DNA from: G963663315 sp965231905
Lineage (GTDB): Bacteria > Pseudomonadota > Gammaproteobacteria > Arenicellales > Poriferihabitantaceae
Assembly: GCA_965231905.1 (NCBI GenBank)
Contig: CBDDOO010000001.1
Coordinates: 186,001 to 250,000, forward strand
DNA: 64,000 nucleotides
Direction of reading: 5' to 3'
Positions 49,000 to 57,524 of the stretch are shown piece after piece. The position numbers and the translations under genes are program-made. The notes below the pieces were generated by a model. The model did not search any database and was not told the DNA's origin. It was given only the letters and a program-made list of their open reading frames with translations. Position 1 is the first letter of the stretch. Each line of letters opens with the position of its first letter.

Positions 49000-50523
49000 A
49001 TGTTTGATGCCGTAGTGCCGCTATTGGTGGCCGGATTGCTTGAGGCGCTGCAACCCACCAATTTCCTGATGATTCTGATCGGTTGCACGATCGGGTTGCT
49101 GGTAGGGGCCATGCCCGGTCTGGGGTCGGTAAACGGAGTTGCCATATTGCTGCCCGTCACTTTTCTGGTGCCCCCGACTGCGGCGATCATATTTCTCGCC
49201 GCGATTTATTATGGCGCTATGTATGGTGGCGCCATCAGTTCCATAACATTGGGTATACCCGGCGCTTCGACTGCGGTAGCCACCGTTTTCGATGGTCGTC
49301 CACTGGCGCAATCCGGTCACTCGGACAAGGCTCTGACCGCTGCGGCGGTTGCCTCATTCATTGGCGGTACCGTATCTGTTGTACTGTTCACATTATTCGC
49401 GCCGCCGCTTGCCGTTTTTGCGCTTAAATTCGGACCAACAGAAGAGTTCGCTCTGATGGCGCTGGCTTTCGCAACCTTCATCGGACTTGGCGGAGACGAT
49501 ATACCCAAGACCATTTTTTCCATTTTGATCGGACTGGTACTGGCCTCAGTGGGCCTCGACATTATCTCCGGCCAGCCACGACTGATTTTCGGCAATATTT
49601 CCGGATTCCTTCACGGGGTCAACTTTCTGGTTCTGGCGATCGGAATTTATGGTATTGGCGAGATGTTGTGGACGCTCGAATCCACCCGCGGCAAGGTTGT
49701 TGTGCACAATGTAAAAATGTCGATGAAATCCACGCTGGCGAATTTGCGGGATGTCCGGAAATATATCGGAACGACCTCATTGGGATCATTTCTGGGATTT
49801 TTCGTCGGTACGCTGCCTGCCGCCGGCGCCACTCCCGCTTCACTGATGTCTTATGGTCTGGCGAAAACCTTCTCAAAAGACCCGGATTCCTTCGGCAAAG
49901 GCAATATTTCCGGGGTGGCCGCTCCGGAAGCCGCAAATAATGCCGCGTCAACGGGTTCCATGTTGCCGATGATTACACTGGGCATTCCGGGTTCTCCGAC
50001 AACCGCCATTCTGCTTGGCGGGATGATTATCTGGGGCCTGCGTCCGGGGCCGTTGCTGTTTTCTGAAAACCCTGATTTCGTCTGGGGTCTGATCGGATCG
50101 TTATATATCGCCAACACGGTTACGTTATTGATTAACCTGGCATTTATTCCGATATTTGTCCGTGTTCTGACCGTGCCATTCACCATACTGGCGCCGATTA
50201 TTTACATTCTTTGTGTGGTTGGCGGCTATGCGCCAACCCAGACCATGCATGACGTATGGCTGATGTTCCTGTTCGGTATCGTCGGATATTTGTTGAGAAA
50301 ACTGGATTACCCGGTGGCGCCGGCGGTGTTGGCGATCGTCCTCGGACCACTCGCGGAGCGGTCTCTCAGACAGACTCTGATCGGCTCTCACGGCGATCCG
50401 TCTGTCTTTTTCGAGCGTCCCATTTCCGCAGTTTGTATTGCCGCCGCCATTGCGTTGATCCTCTATCCGGTTATCCGTAATCGAATGCGCGGCAAGGAAA
50501 GCCGGAAGCACGGAAATGGCTAA
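49000..50523 (+). CDS. TctA-family large permease subunit
   Basis: 507-residue polytopic protein of the TctA family. GCTIGLLVGAMPGLGSVNGVAI, the YYGAMYGGAISSITLGIPG motif and a second similar GVAAPEAANNAASTGSMLP/TLGIPGSPTTAILLG motif in the C-terminal half show the internal duplication of this family. It forms the channel part of the carboxylate transporter. It overlaps the GntR gene by 8 nt, so regulator and transporter are co-transcribed. Confidence 0.92.
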   Translation: MFDAVVPLLVAGLLEALQPTNFLMILIGCTIGLLVGAMPGLGSVNGVAILLPVTFLVPPTAAIIFLAAIYYGAMYGGAISSITLGIPGASTAVATVFDGRPLAQSGHSDKALTAAAVASFIGGTVSVVLFTLFAPPLAVFALKFGPTEEFALMALAFATFIGLGGDDIPKTIFSILIGLVLASVGLDIISGQPRLIFGNISGFLHGVNFLVLAIGIYGIGEMLWTLESTRGKVVVHNVKMSMKSTLANLRDVRKYIGTTSLGSFLGFFVGTLPAAGATPASLMSYGLAKTFSKDPDSFGKGNISGVAAPEAANNAASTGSMLPMITLGIPGSPTTAILLGGMIIWGLRPGPLLFSENPDFVWGLIGSLYIANTVTLLINLAFIPIFVRVLTVPFTILAPIIYILCVVGGYAPTQTMHDVWLMFLFGIVGYLLRKLDYPVAPAVLAIVLGPLAERSLRQTLIGSHGDPSVFFERPISAVCIAAAIALILYPVIRNRMRGKESRKHGNG

Positions 50524-51208
50524 TTCAAAAGTAAACCTGAAACCATTGGAGATCAATCCAATGCTCAAGGAAAAGGTTTATGCGGCGCTAAAGGAAGCCA
50601 TCTCCGGGATGGACATTTACAGCGGCGCCGAGGCGCCTGTCCTGGACGAAAGAAAACTGGCCAGTGACCTGGAGGTCAGTCGAACCCCGATACGAGAGGC
50701 GATTACACGTCTGGAGCAAGAGGGACTGGTAGAGACGATTCCGAGGTCGGGAATTTTTGTCATCCGGAAAACAAAGAAACAGATACTGGATATCATTCAG
50801 GTGTGGGCGGCGCTCGAAGGTGTCGCGGCCGTAATGGCGATAGAAAAAGCGACCGATGTGGAACTGGCGTCAATGCGCAAACTGTTCGCTACCTTCGATG
50901 ATGCAAACATGGCGCGCGCTAATATCGATGAATATTCCGAAACCAATATTATTTTCCATCAACGCCTGATCCAGTTAAGCAAGTGTGACCTGCTGATCGA
51001 CATTACCGGAGGTTTGTTCGTCCACATGCGCGCAATACGACGAAAAACCATTGGTGAGCGAAATCGAGCCAGTGAGTCCATTGTCGATCACATCCGGATT
51101 ATCGAAGCTCTTGAAGCCCGTGACGCGCGAAAGGCGAAACGTCTGGTCGAAGACCATGCGATGTATCTCGCTGACCATGTCGATAAATTTGTCGATTACC
51201 TCGAATGA
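50516..51208 (+). CDS. GntR-family (FCD domain) regulator
   Basis: 230 residues. The winged helix at about 15-80 includes LASDLEVSRTPIREAITRLE followed by QEGLVETIPRSGIFV, the GntR recognition helix and wing. The C-terminal helical domain with GLFVHMRAIRR and IVDHIRIIEALEARDARKAK, including histidines of the FCD metal/ligand site, places it in the FadR/FCD group. It likely represses the operon and is relieved by the transported acid or a CoA derivative. The palindrome at 47206 is the obvious operator candidate. Confidence 0.88.
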   Translation: MANSKVNLKPLEINPMLKEKVYAALKEAISGMDIYSGAEAPVLDERKLASDLEVSRTPIREAITRLEQEGLVETIPRSGIFVIRKTKKQILDIIQVWAALEGVAAVMAIEKATDVELASMRKLFATFDDANMARANIDEYSETNIIFHQRLIQLSKCDLLIDITGGLFVHMRAIRRKTIGERNRASESIVDHIRIIEALEARDARKAKRLVEDHAMYLADHVDKFVDYLE

Positions 51209-51260
51209 AGGCTGAACGACCTCATTCGATCCGAATTTCCACCAAAATAATCGTGAGTAA

Positions 51261-53021
51261 ATGATCATGAACAAAGAACTGGACCAAAAAGTACAATCCG
51301 ATACCGCAACGGATACTCTTGCCAGAAAAAGCAGGGACCGGGATGTCATATCCGGCGGTCATCTCGTCGCCAGGGCCTTGTGCAATGAAGGGGTGGATAC
51401 CATTTTTACACTGTGCGGCGGTCACATTATCGACATCTACGACGGTTGTATAGATGAAGGTATCCGCATAGTCGACGTTCGCCATGAGCAGACCGCAGCC
51501 CACGCGGCGGATGGTTATGCCCGCCAGACCGGGAAACTCGGTTGTGTCGTGACGACTGCCGGTCCCGGCTGCACCAATGCGGTTACCGGTGTCGCGACCG
51601 CGTTTCGTTCGGAAAGCCCGGTGCTCCATATCGGCGGCCAGAGTTCACTGACCCAGCACAAAATGGGATCGTTGCAGGACTTGCCTCATGTCGACATGAT
51701 GACACCGATTACCAAATTCGCGTCCGGCGTGTTTTCCACCGAAAGGGTAGCCGACATGGTTTCGATGGCTGCCCGGGAGTGTTTTAACGGCGCTTATGGC
51801 CCGTCTTATCTCGAAATCCCGAGAGACATCCTGGACCGGGAAATTCCTTTGGAGCGCGCCGTAATACCTGAGCCCGGCAGTTATCGCGCATCGGTACGCT
51901 CAATCGGCGACCCCGCCGATATTGAGAAGCTGGCCGATATTCTGGTTAAGGCGCAAAGGCCCGCTGTCCTTTTCGGCCAACAGGTCTGGAGCAGCGGCGG
52001 GCATCGCGATGCAATCAATTTCGTTCGTTCGCTGGATATTCCCGCCTACATGAACGGCGCCAGCCGGGGGATGTTGCCAAATGGTGACCCTCATCATTTC
52101 GACCGTACTCGCCGGGACGCATTTTCAAACGCCGACGTGATCCTGATTGTCGGCACCCCTTTTGATTTCAGAATGGGGTACGGCAAGCGGATTTCAGACA
52201 AGGCGACCTTGATTCAAATCGATCAAAGCTATGCGACCGTGGGCAAAAATCGGGATTTAAGCCTGGGACTGGCGGGTGATCCGGGGGCGATACTGGTGGC
52301 AGCGGAACAGGCGGCATCGGCCCGGATCGACAAGGGGGCGCGTCAGGCAAGGCAAAAATGGATGGCTGAATTGCGCGCAATTGAAGCGACCAAACTGGCA
52401 AAACTGATGCCGATGTTTACGACCGATCAAAATCCGATTCATCCTTATCGGCTGGCCTGGGAAATCAATGAGTTTCTGGGTGAAGATACGATTTATATCG
52501 GCGATGGCGGCGATATCGTGACCATTTCTGCACAGGCCGTTCGCCCGAGAAATCCGGGCCAATGGATGGATCCGGGGGCATTGGGTTCGCTCGGTGTCGG
52601 CACCGGCTTTTCGATGGCGGCCAAGCTGGCGAATCCGGATAAGGAGGTGATGTGCCTGTATGGCGATGGTTCCTTTGGCATGACCGCCTTTGATATGGAA
52701 ACAGCCCAGCGGTTCGGCGCTCCTTATCTCGCTGTTGTCGGTAACAATTCGGCGATGAATCAGATCCGATACGGGCAAATTACGAAATATGGCGCGGAAC
52801 GGGGTAATATCGGCAACAAGCTGGGCGACATTCCGTTTGGCAGGTTCGGGGAAATGATTGGCGGCTATGGTGAAGAAGTTTATGAAGCCCGCGAAATTCA
52901 GCCGGCGCTGCAACGGGCGCGTGAAGCCATTGCAAAGACCGGCAACTGTGCGGTTGTCAATGTCTGGGTTGACCCCGATGAATATGCGCCAGGCACCAAA
53001 GCCCAGACAATGTACAAATAG
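51261..53021 (+). CDS. ThDP-dependent lyase, probable oxalyl-CoA decarboxylase/2-hydroxyacyl-CoA lyase type
   Basis: 586-residue thiamine-diphosphate enzyme of the acetolactate synthase superfamily. The catalytic glutamate is in VRHEQTAAHAADGYAR and the diphosphate-binding motif is YGDGSFGMTAFDME to VVGNNSAMN. It differs from the well known Oxc sequences in the C-terminal third and may be a distinct subgroup. It lies directly before a formyl-CoA:oxalate CoA-transferase, which makes oxalyl-CoA, so decarboxylation of oxalyl-CoA to formyl-CoA is the most economical role. Cleavage of another 2-hydroxyacyl-CoA is the alternative. ATG 51261 or ATG 51267 may start it. Confidence 0.7.
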   Translation: MIMNKELDQKVQSDTATDTLARKSRDRDVISGGHLVARALCNEGVDTIFTLCGGHIIDIYDGCIDEGIRIVDVRHEQTAAHAADGYARQTGKLGCVVTTAGPGCTNAVTGVATAFRSESPVLHIGGQSSLTQHKMGSLQDLPHVDMMTPITKFASGVFSTERVADMVSMAARECFNGAYGPSYLEIPRDILDREIPLERAVIPEPGSYRASVRSIGDPADIEKLADILVKAQRPAVLFGQQVWSSGGHRDAINFVRSLDIPAYMNGASRGMLPNGDPHHFDRTRRDAFSNADVILIVGTPFDFRMGYGKRISDKATLIQIDQSYATVGKNRDLSLGLAGDPGAILVAAEQAASARIDKGARQARQKWMAELRAIEATKLAKLMPMFTTDQNPIHPYRLAWEINEFLGEDTIYIGDGGDIVTISAQAVRPRNPGQWMDPGALGSLGVGTGFSMAAKLANPDKEVMCLYGDGSFGMTAFDMETAQRFGAPYLAVVGNNSAMNQIRYGQITKYGAERGNIGNKLGDIPFGRFGEMIGGYGEEVYEAREIQPALQRAREAIAKTGNCAVVNVWVDPDEYAPGTKAQTMYK

Positions 53022-53059
53022 GCATAAGATCAAACATTAATTTTAGATGAAATAATAAT

Positions 53060-54307
53060 ATGAGAGCTCTCGAAGGAATCAGGATTCTTGACTTTACCCA
53101 TGTTCAGTCGGGTCCGACCTGCACCCAGTTGCTGGCATGGCTCGGCGCCGATGTGATCAAGGTGGAACGCCCTGGAGTCGGTGACGCCACACGCAAACAA
53201 CTGGTTGATGTTGAAGGCGCCGATTCACTGTATTTTACGATGTTGAATCACAACAAGCGTTCACTGACCCTGAACTCTAAAAATGAAACCGGTAAAAAGG
53301 TGCTTGAGCGGCTGATCAGGGAATGCGATATGATGGTCGAGAATTTCGCTCCCGGAGCCCTGGATCGGATGGGCTTCTCATGGGAAAGAATCCAGGAATT
53401 GAATCCGCGGATGATCATGGGGTCGGTCAAGGGGTTCGGTCCGGGACCCTATCAGGATTGCAAAGTCTATGAAAACGTGGCGCAGTGTGCGGGCGGCTCG
53501 GCTTCGACGACCGGTTTTCCCGATGGTCCTCCATTGGTGACAGGCGCGCAAATCGGTGATTCAGGCACCGGACTGCATCTGGCGCTGGGACTGGTGTCCG
53601 CGCTTTACCAGCGTGAAAAGACAGGGCGCGGTCAAAAGGTACTGGCGCCGATGCAGGACGGCGTGCTGAACCTTTGTCGGGTAAAACTGCGCGATCAACA
53701 ACGTCTGCAACGCGGCCCCCTTACCGAATATTCACAACACGGTGAAGGCATCGAATTTGGCGTCGCTACGCCGCGCGCCGGCAATGATTCAGGCGGCGGC
53801 CAGCCTGGGCGAATATTGAAATGCAAGGGTTGGGAGAAAGACCCCAATGCCTATACCTACTTCATTACCCAGGCGGCGGCATGGGCAAACGTATGCGACG
53901 TGATCGGCAAGGAGGAATGGAAAACGGATCCCGACTATGCTGCCCCGAAAGCGCGTTTGTTCCGGCTGAATGAAATATTTGACACGATTGAACAATGGAC
54001 GATGACCAAAACCAAGTTCGAGGTCATGGAAATCTGTAATCCCCTGAATATACCGGTTGGCCCGATACTTTCGATGAAAGAGTTGTCGGAAGAACCTTCC
54101 CTGAGGGAGACCGGAAGTATTGTCGAAGTGGATCATCCGGAGCGGGGAAAGTATCTTACGGTAGGTTGTCCGATCAAAATGTCGGACTCCCCGGTCGAGG
54201 TCGAACGTTCCCCGTTACTCGGTGAGCATACCGATGAAATCCTGATGGACGTACTCGGTTATTGCGCGGAAGAAATAGCAGTCATCAAACAATCGGGCGC
54301 CGTGTAG
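53060..54307 (+). CDS. frc: Formyl-CoA:oxalate CoA-transferase
   Basis: 415-residue class III (CaiB/BaiF) CoA-transferase. It resembles Frc and E. coli YfdW along its whole length: LDFTHVQSGPTCTQLLAWLG, ERPGVGDATR, NHNKRSLTLN, FGPGPYQDCKVYENVAQ, RVKLRDQQRL and GQPGRILKCKGWEKDPNAY. The catalytic aspartate is in GAQIGDSGTG. It exchanges CoA between formyl-CoA and oxalate in the cytoplasm. With the upstream ThDP enzyme it forms the standard two-enzyme oxalate cycle. Confidence 0.88.
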   Translation: MRALEGIRILDFTHVQSGPTCTQLLAWLGADVIKVERPGVGDATRKQLVDVEGADSLYFTMLNHNKRSLTLNSKNETGKKVLERLIRECDMMVENFAPGALDRMGFSWERIQELNPRMIMGSVKGFGPGPYQDCKVYENVAQCAGGSASTTGFPDGPPLVTGAQIGDSGTGLHLALGLVSALYQREKTGRGQKVLAPMQDGVLNLCRVKLRDQQRLQRGPLTEYSQHGEGIEFGVATPRAGNDSGGGQPGRILKCKGWEKDPNAYTYFITQAAAWANVCDVIGKEEWKTDPDYAAPKARLFRLNEIFDTIEQWTMTKTKFEVMEICNPLNIPVGPILSMKELSEEPSLRETGSIVEVDHPERGKYLTVGCPIKMSDSPVEVERSPLLGEHTDEILMDVLGYCAEEIAVIKQSGAV

Positions 54308-54340
54308 CGCTGGCGGCACGGTAGAAACAGGAGTTAAGAA

Positions 54341-55249
54341 ATGAGAATCGTAGTGCATGGTCAGCAGGTATTCGGTGAGGCCGTATTGAAAAGGTTGCTT
54401 GAGCGCGATGAAAATATCGTTGCGGTGTGTACAGCCCCCGACAAGGAGGGTCGTCCGGTTGATCCGCTCAAGGCGCTGGCGCTGGAACATGATATTCCGG
54501 TACACCAGCCCGCTTCCTGGAAAACAGACGAATCGCTGGCCCTGATGAAATCATTTGGAGCCGATATTGGCATGATGGCCTATGTCCTGCTGTTCGTGCC
54601 TGAGGCGGTTTTGAATGCTCCGAAATATGGAACTTTTCAATATCATCCGTCACTGCTGCCGATGCATCGCGGTCCGTCTTCGATCAACTGGCCGATTGCG
54701 ACCGGCGCCACCGGCACCGGCCTGAGTATTTTCTGGCCGGATGATGGTCTGGATGAAGGCCCGATCCTGTTGCAGAAGGAATGCCGGATAGGTCCTGATG
54801 AAACACTGGGCGATGTCTATTTCAAAAAGCTGTTTCCGATGGGGGTGGATGCGATGATTGAGGCGCTGGATCTGGTAAAGGCGGGAACCGCGCCGAAAAT
54901 CGCCCAGGATTTGTCGAAAGGAACGTATGAATCCTGGTTCGGCAAGGAACAGTCCAGGGTCCACTGGCGGGAACCGACCCAACAATGCTACAACATCATC
55001 CGTGCCTCCAATCCACAGCCCGGCGCGTGGACCACACACAATGGCAATACACTGAAGATTTATGATGCCGGGGTCTCGACTGAAACAGGGCGACCGGGCA
55101 CGGTACTCTCGATATCCGGCGAGGGAATCCTGGTCGGCGCCGGTGACGGTTCCATATTGCTCAAGCGGGTGCGGGCAGACGCGGGCAAGGTCGCCGCATC
55201 GGAGTATGCCGCGTCAAAGGCGCTGGCCGCAGGCGAACAATTCGGCTAG
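54341..55249 (+). CDS. Formyl-THF hydrolase/formyltransferase-like protein
   Basis: 302 residues, most like the N-terminal hydrolase domain of 10-formyltetrahydrofolate dehydrogenase and the methionyl-tRNA formyltransferase family. VHGQQVFGEAVLKRL, the catalytic FQYHPSLLPMHRGPSSINW loop, SIFWPDDGLDEGPILLQKE with the catalytic aspartate, and a C-terminal FMT-like barrel (PGAWTTHNGNTLKIYDAG) are seen. No aldehyde dehydrogenase part is present. In an oxalate operon it may move or release formyl groups between formyl-CoA, formate and tetrahydrofolate; that link is inference. Unlikely to be housekeeping fmt, since def and rsmB are not adjacent. Confidence 0.72.
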   Translation: MRIVVHGQQVFGEAVLKRLLERDENIVAVCTAPDKEGRPVDPLKALALEHDIPVHQPASWKTDESLALMKSFGADIGMMAYVLLFVPEAVLNAPKYGTFQYHPSLLPMHRGPSSINWPIATGATGTGLSIFWPDDGLDEGPILLQKECRIGPDETLGDVYFKKLFPMGVDAMIEALDLVKAGTAPKIAQDLSKGTYESWFGKEQSRVHWREPTQQCYNIIRASNPQPGAWTTHNGNTLKIYDAGVSTETGRPGTVLSISGEGILVGAGDGSILLKRVRADAGKVAASEYAASKALAAGEQFG

Positions 55250-55284
55250 AATCGCCGCGTTTTTATTTAAGGACTCCTGTTGAA

Positions 55285-56277
55285 ATGAAAGTATGTGTTG
55301 TTGGCGCCGGCGCTATCGGCGGTTTTCTGGGTGTTCGTCTGGCCAATAGCGGACAACAGGTGTCGCTGGTCGCCCGCGGTCCTCACCTGGAGGCAATCAG
55401 GGCCAACGGCCTGAAATTGATACAGGGCGATGAGACGCTGGTTGCCAAAGACCTGGCCGCAACCGATGACATCGCCGAACTGCCGGAACAGGATATCGTC
55501 CTGATGGCGTTAAAGTCTCACCAGATTGCCGCGGTCGTGGACAAGCTTCCCCATTTGTTCGGCGAAGAGACGGTAATGGTGACGTTACAGAACGGCATCC
55601 CCTGGTGGTATTTTCAAAATTTGCCCGGACAATATACCGGACAAATCGTACAAACGGTGGACCCCGGCGGGACACTGGCCAGCGCCATTGATCCGCAAAC
55701 CCTTCTCGGCTGTGTCGCCTATCCGGCGGCGACCATTTCCGAACCCGGTGTCATAAAACATGTCGAAGGCATTCGTTTCCCGCTCGGTGAACTGGATGGT
55801 TCGGACTCGGAGCGCGCTAACCGGGTTTCAACCATGTTGACCGGGGCCGGTTTCAAATCCCCGGTTCTGACCGATATCCGGTCGGAGATCTGGCTAAAAC
55901 TATGGGGTAATCTTTCATTTAATCCGATCAGCGCACTGACTCATGGCACCCTCGAAGGGATTTGCCGATTCCCGCTGACCCGTGAGCTGGCGGCAACCAT
56001 GATGCTGGAGGCACAGGACATTGCCGAAAAACTCGGAGCCGGTTTCAGGGTAACACTGGAAAAGCGGATCGAAGGCGCTTCGAGGGTCGGCAAACACAAG
56101 ACATCCATGCTACAGGACGTCGAAGCCGGCAAACCACTTGAGATTGATGGCATGCTCGGAGCCGTGATCGAGCTGGCGGAAATCACCCGGACCCCGGTTC
56201 CGGCCTTAAGATCAATCTATGCCTGCGTTTGCCTGTTGAACAAAACCATTCAGGATGGGCGCGCAGCCGGCAAATAG
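55285..56277 (+). CDS. Ketopantoate reductase (PanE/ApbA) family protein
   Basis: 330-residue two-domain NADP-dependent reductase. The N-terminal GAGAIGGFLGVRLA nucleotide site, ALKSHQ and LQNGIPWW segments, and a C-terminal helical domain with KLWGNLSFNPISALTHGT are typical of the PanE family. Family members reduce 2-ketopantoate or other 2-oxoacids. In this operon an oxoacid/hydroxyacid linked to the transported substrate, such as glyoxylate chemistry or tartronate, is possible, but true PanE function cannot be ruled out. Starts 35 bp after the formyltransferase-like gene. Confidence 0.78.
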   Translation: MKVCVVGAGAIGGFLGVRLANSGQQVSLVARGPHLEAIRANGLKLIQGDETLVAKDLAATDDIAELPEQDIVLMALKSHQIAAVVDKLPHLFGEETVMVTLQNGIPWWYFQNLPGQYTGQIVQTVDPGGTLASAIDPQTLLGCVAYPAATISEPGVIKHVEGIRFPLGELDGSDSERANRVSTMLTGAGFKSPVLTDIRSEIWLKLWGNLSFNPISALTHGTLEGICRFPLTRELAATMMLEAQDIAEKLGAGFRVTLEKRIEGASRVGKHKTSMLQDVEAGKPLEIDGMLGAVIELAEITRTPVPALRSIYACVCLLNKTIQDGRAAGK

Positions 56278-56358
56278 CCGAACACCCGTTCAGACTATCG
56301 GGTAATGAAGCGTGTGAATTCGTTGCCATGGTGATTTCTTCCCGCGAGAGACGCTGAG

Positions 56359-57519
56359 GTGAACCGGAGCGGCGGTGATTATATCCAGTTCGCGGGACTG
56401 TTCTTCGTTCAGACATTGTCACGAGGCATTCTGCTGTCGGTGATTCCCCTGCAGGCGCTGACCATCATGGAGAATGCCCAGCGTACCAGCACCCTGTTTT
56501 TCGCAGTCAGCATTGCGGGCATCCTGATCGCGTTGGGGCTACCGAAGATCATTTCGAAAATCGGGACTTATCAATCTTTCCTGTGCGGCAGCGCGGCGAT
56601 GTTCGTATCGGCGGTATTACTGTCGTTTGAAGAACCGGTTCTGTTTGTCGCCGGGCTGCTCTTCCATGTGGCCTCGGTTGTCTGGATAGAAATTACGTTC
56701 ACATTATATGTGCTGGCGCGGATTCCCCGTCGTGAGTTGACCCGGTTTGAGCCGTTGCGGATGTTTGCCAGTGTTCTCGCATTGACCATCGGGCCGGTTC
56801 TCGGGGTTTTCATGGAGCAGCGCCTGGCGCATAGCGCTCCTTTTATTTTCAGCGCCGTGTTTGCCGTTCTCGGGGTTATTTATTTCCGGGCGCTGGGCCT
56901 GCACCTGGTTGAAATCAGGAAATCGGGCTCCCGGGATGTCAGCCCGCTTCAGTTCCTGAAGCGATTCATTGATCAGCCCCGATTAAGACTGGCTTACGGT
57001 CTGACCATGGCGCGTTCCTGCTGGTGGGCCATGTTTGTCATTTATGTGCCGATCTATGCGGTTGAAGCGGGTCTTGGAGAGCTGGCGGGCGCCGCTATCG
57101 TATCGCTCGGCACAGCCTGGACACTGACTGTTCCTTTCTGGGGATGGGTGGGGCGAAAATATGGTGTCAGGAAGCTGTTGACCGCAGGTTTCGTCACCAC
57201 CAGTATGCTGACCCTTCTGGTATATGGTTTCACTTCGACTCCTGCGGTTGCTTCGGCGCTACTGGTGATCAGCGCCTTCGGCGCGACCATGCTTGACGGC
57301 ATGGGCAATATCCTGTTTTTTCGGGCGGTGCACGGAAGGGAACAATCCGAAATGGCAGCCGTCTTTTTGACTTACCGGGATTTATCCCAATTGGCAACGC
57401 CCGGAATCTATGCTGTTTTGCTGAAAGTGTTTGCGCTGCCTGTCGTGTTTTTGGGCGCCTCTGTATGGATGCTTGTCGCAGCCTGGTATTGTCGATATAT
57501 TCCGGGACGTATGAACTGA
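56359..57519 (+). CDS. MFS-type transporter
   Basis: 386 residues with 11-12 predicted membrane helices arranged in two halves. VIPLQALTIMENAQRTSTLF begins the first and LAYGLTMARSCWWAMFVIYV the second. The cytoplasmic loop ISKIGTYQSFLCGSAAMF and FWGWVGRKYGVRKLL are the MFS A-loop equivalents. The GTG start is uncertain. Substrate unknown; at the end of the carboxylate catabolic operon it may export a product or take up the same acid. Confidence 0.75.
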   Translation: MNRSGGDYIQFAGLFFVQTLSRGILLSVIPLQALTIMENAQRTSTLFFAVSIAGILIALGLPKIISKIGTYQSFLCGSAAMFVSAVLLSFEEPVLFVAGLLFHVASVVWIEITFTLYVLARIPRRELTRFEPLRMFASVLALTIGPVLGVFMEQRLAHSAPFIFSAVFAVLGVIYFRALGLHLVEIRKSGSRDVSPLQFLKRFIDQPRLRLAYGLTMARSCWWAMFVIYVPIYAVEAGLGELAGAAIVSLGTAWTLTVPFWGWVGRKYGVRKLLTAGFVTTSMLTLLVYGFTSTPAVASALLVISAFGATMLDGMGNILFFRAVHGREQSEMAAVFLTYRDLSQLATPGIYAVLLKVFALPVVFLGASVWMLVAAWYCRYIPGRMN

Positions 57520-57524
57520 TCCGG

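Noticed and set aside
54341..55249. Housekeeping methionyl-tRNA formyltransferase (fmt)
   Set aside because: The active-site loop is of the FDH-hydrolase type (YHPSLLP, not NxHxSLLP), and def/rsmB are not adjacent.
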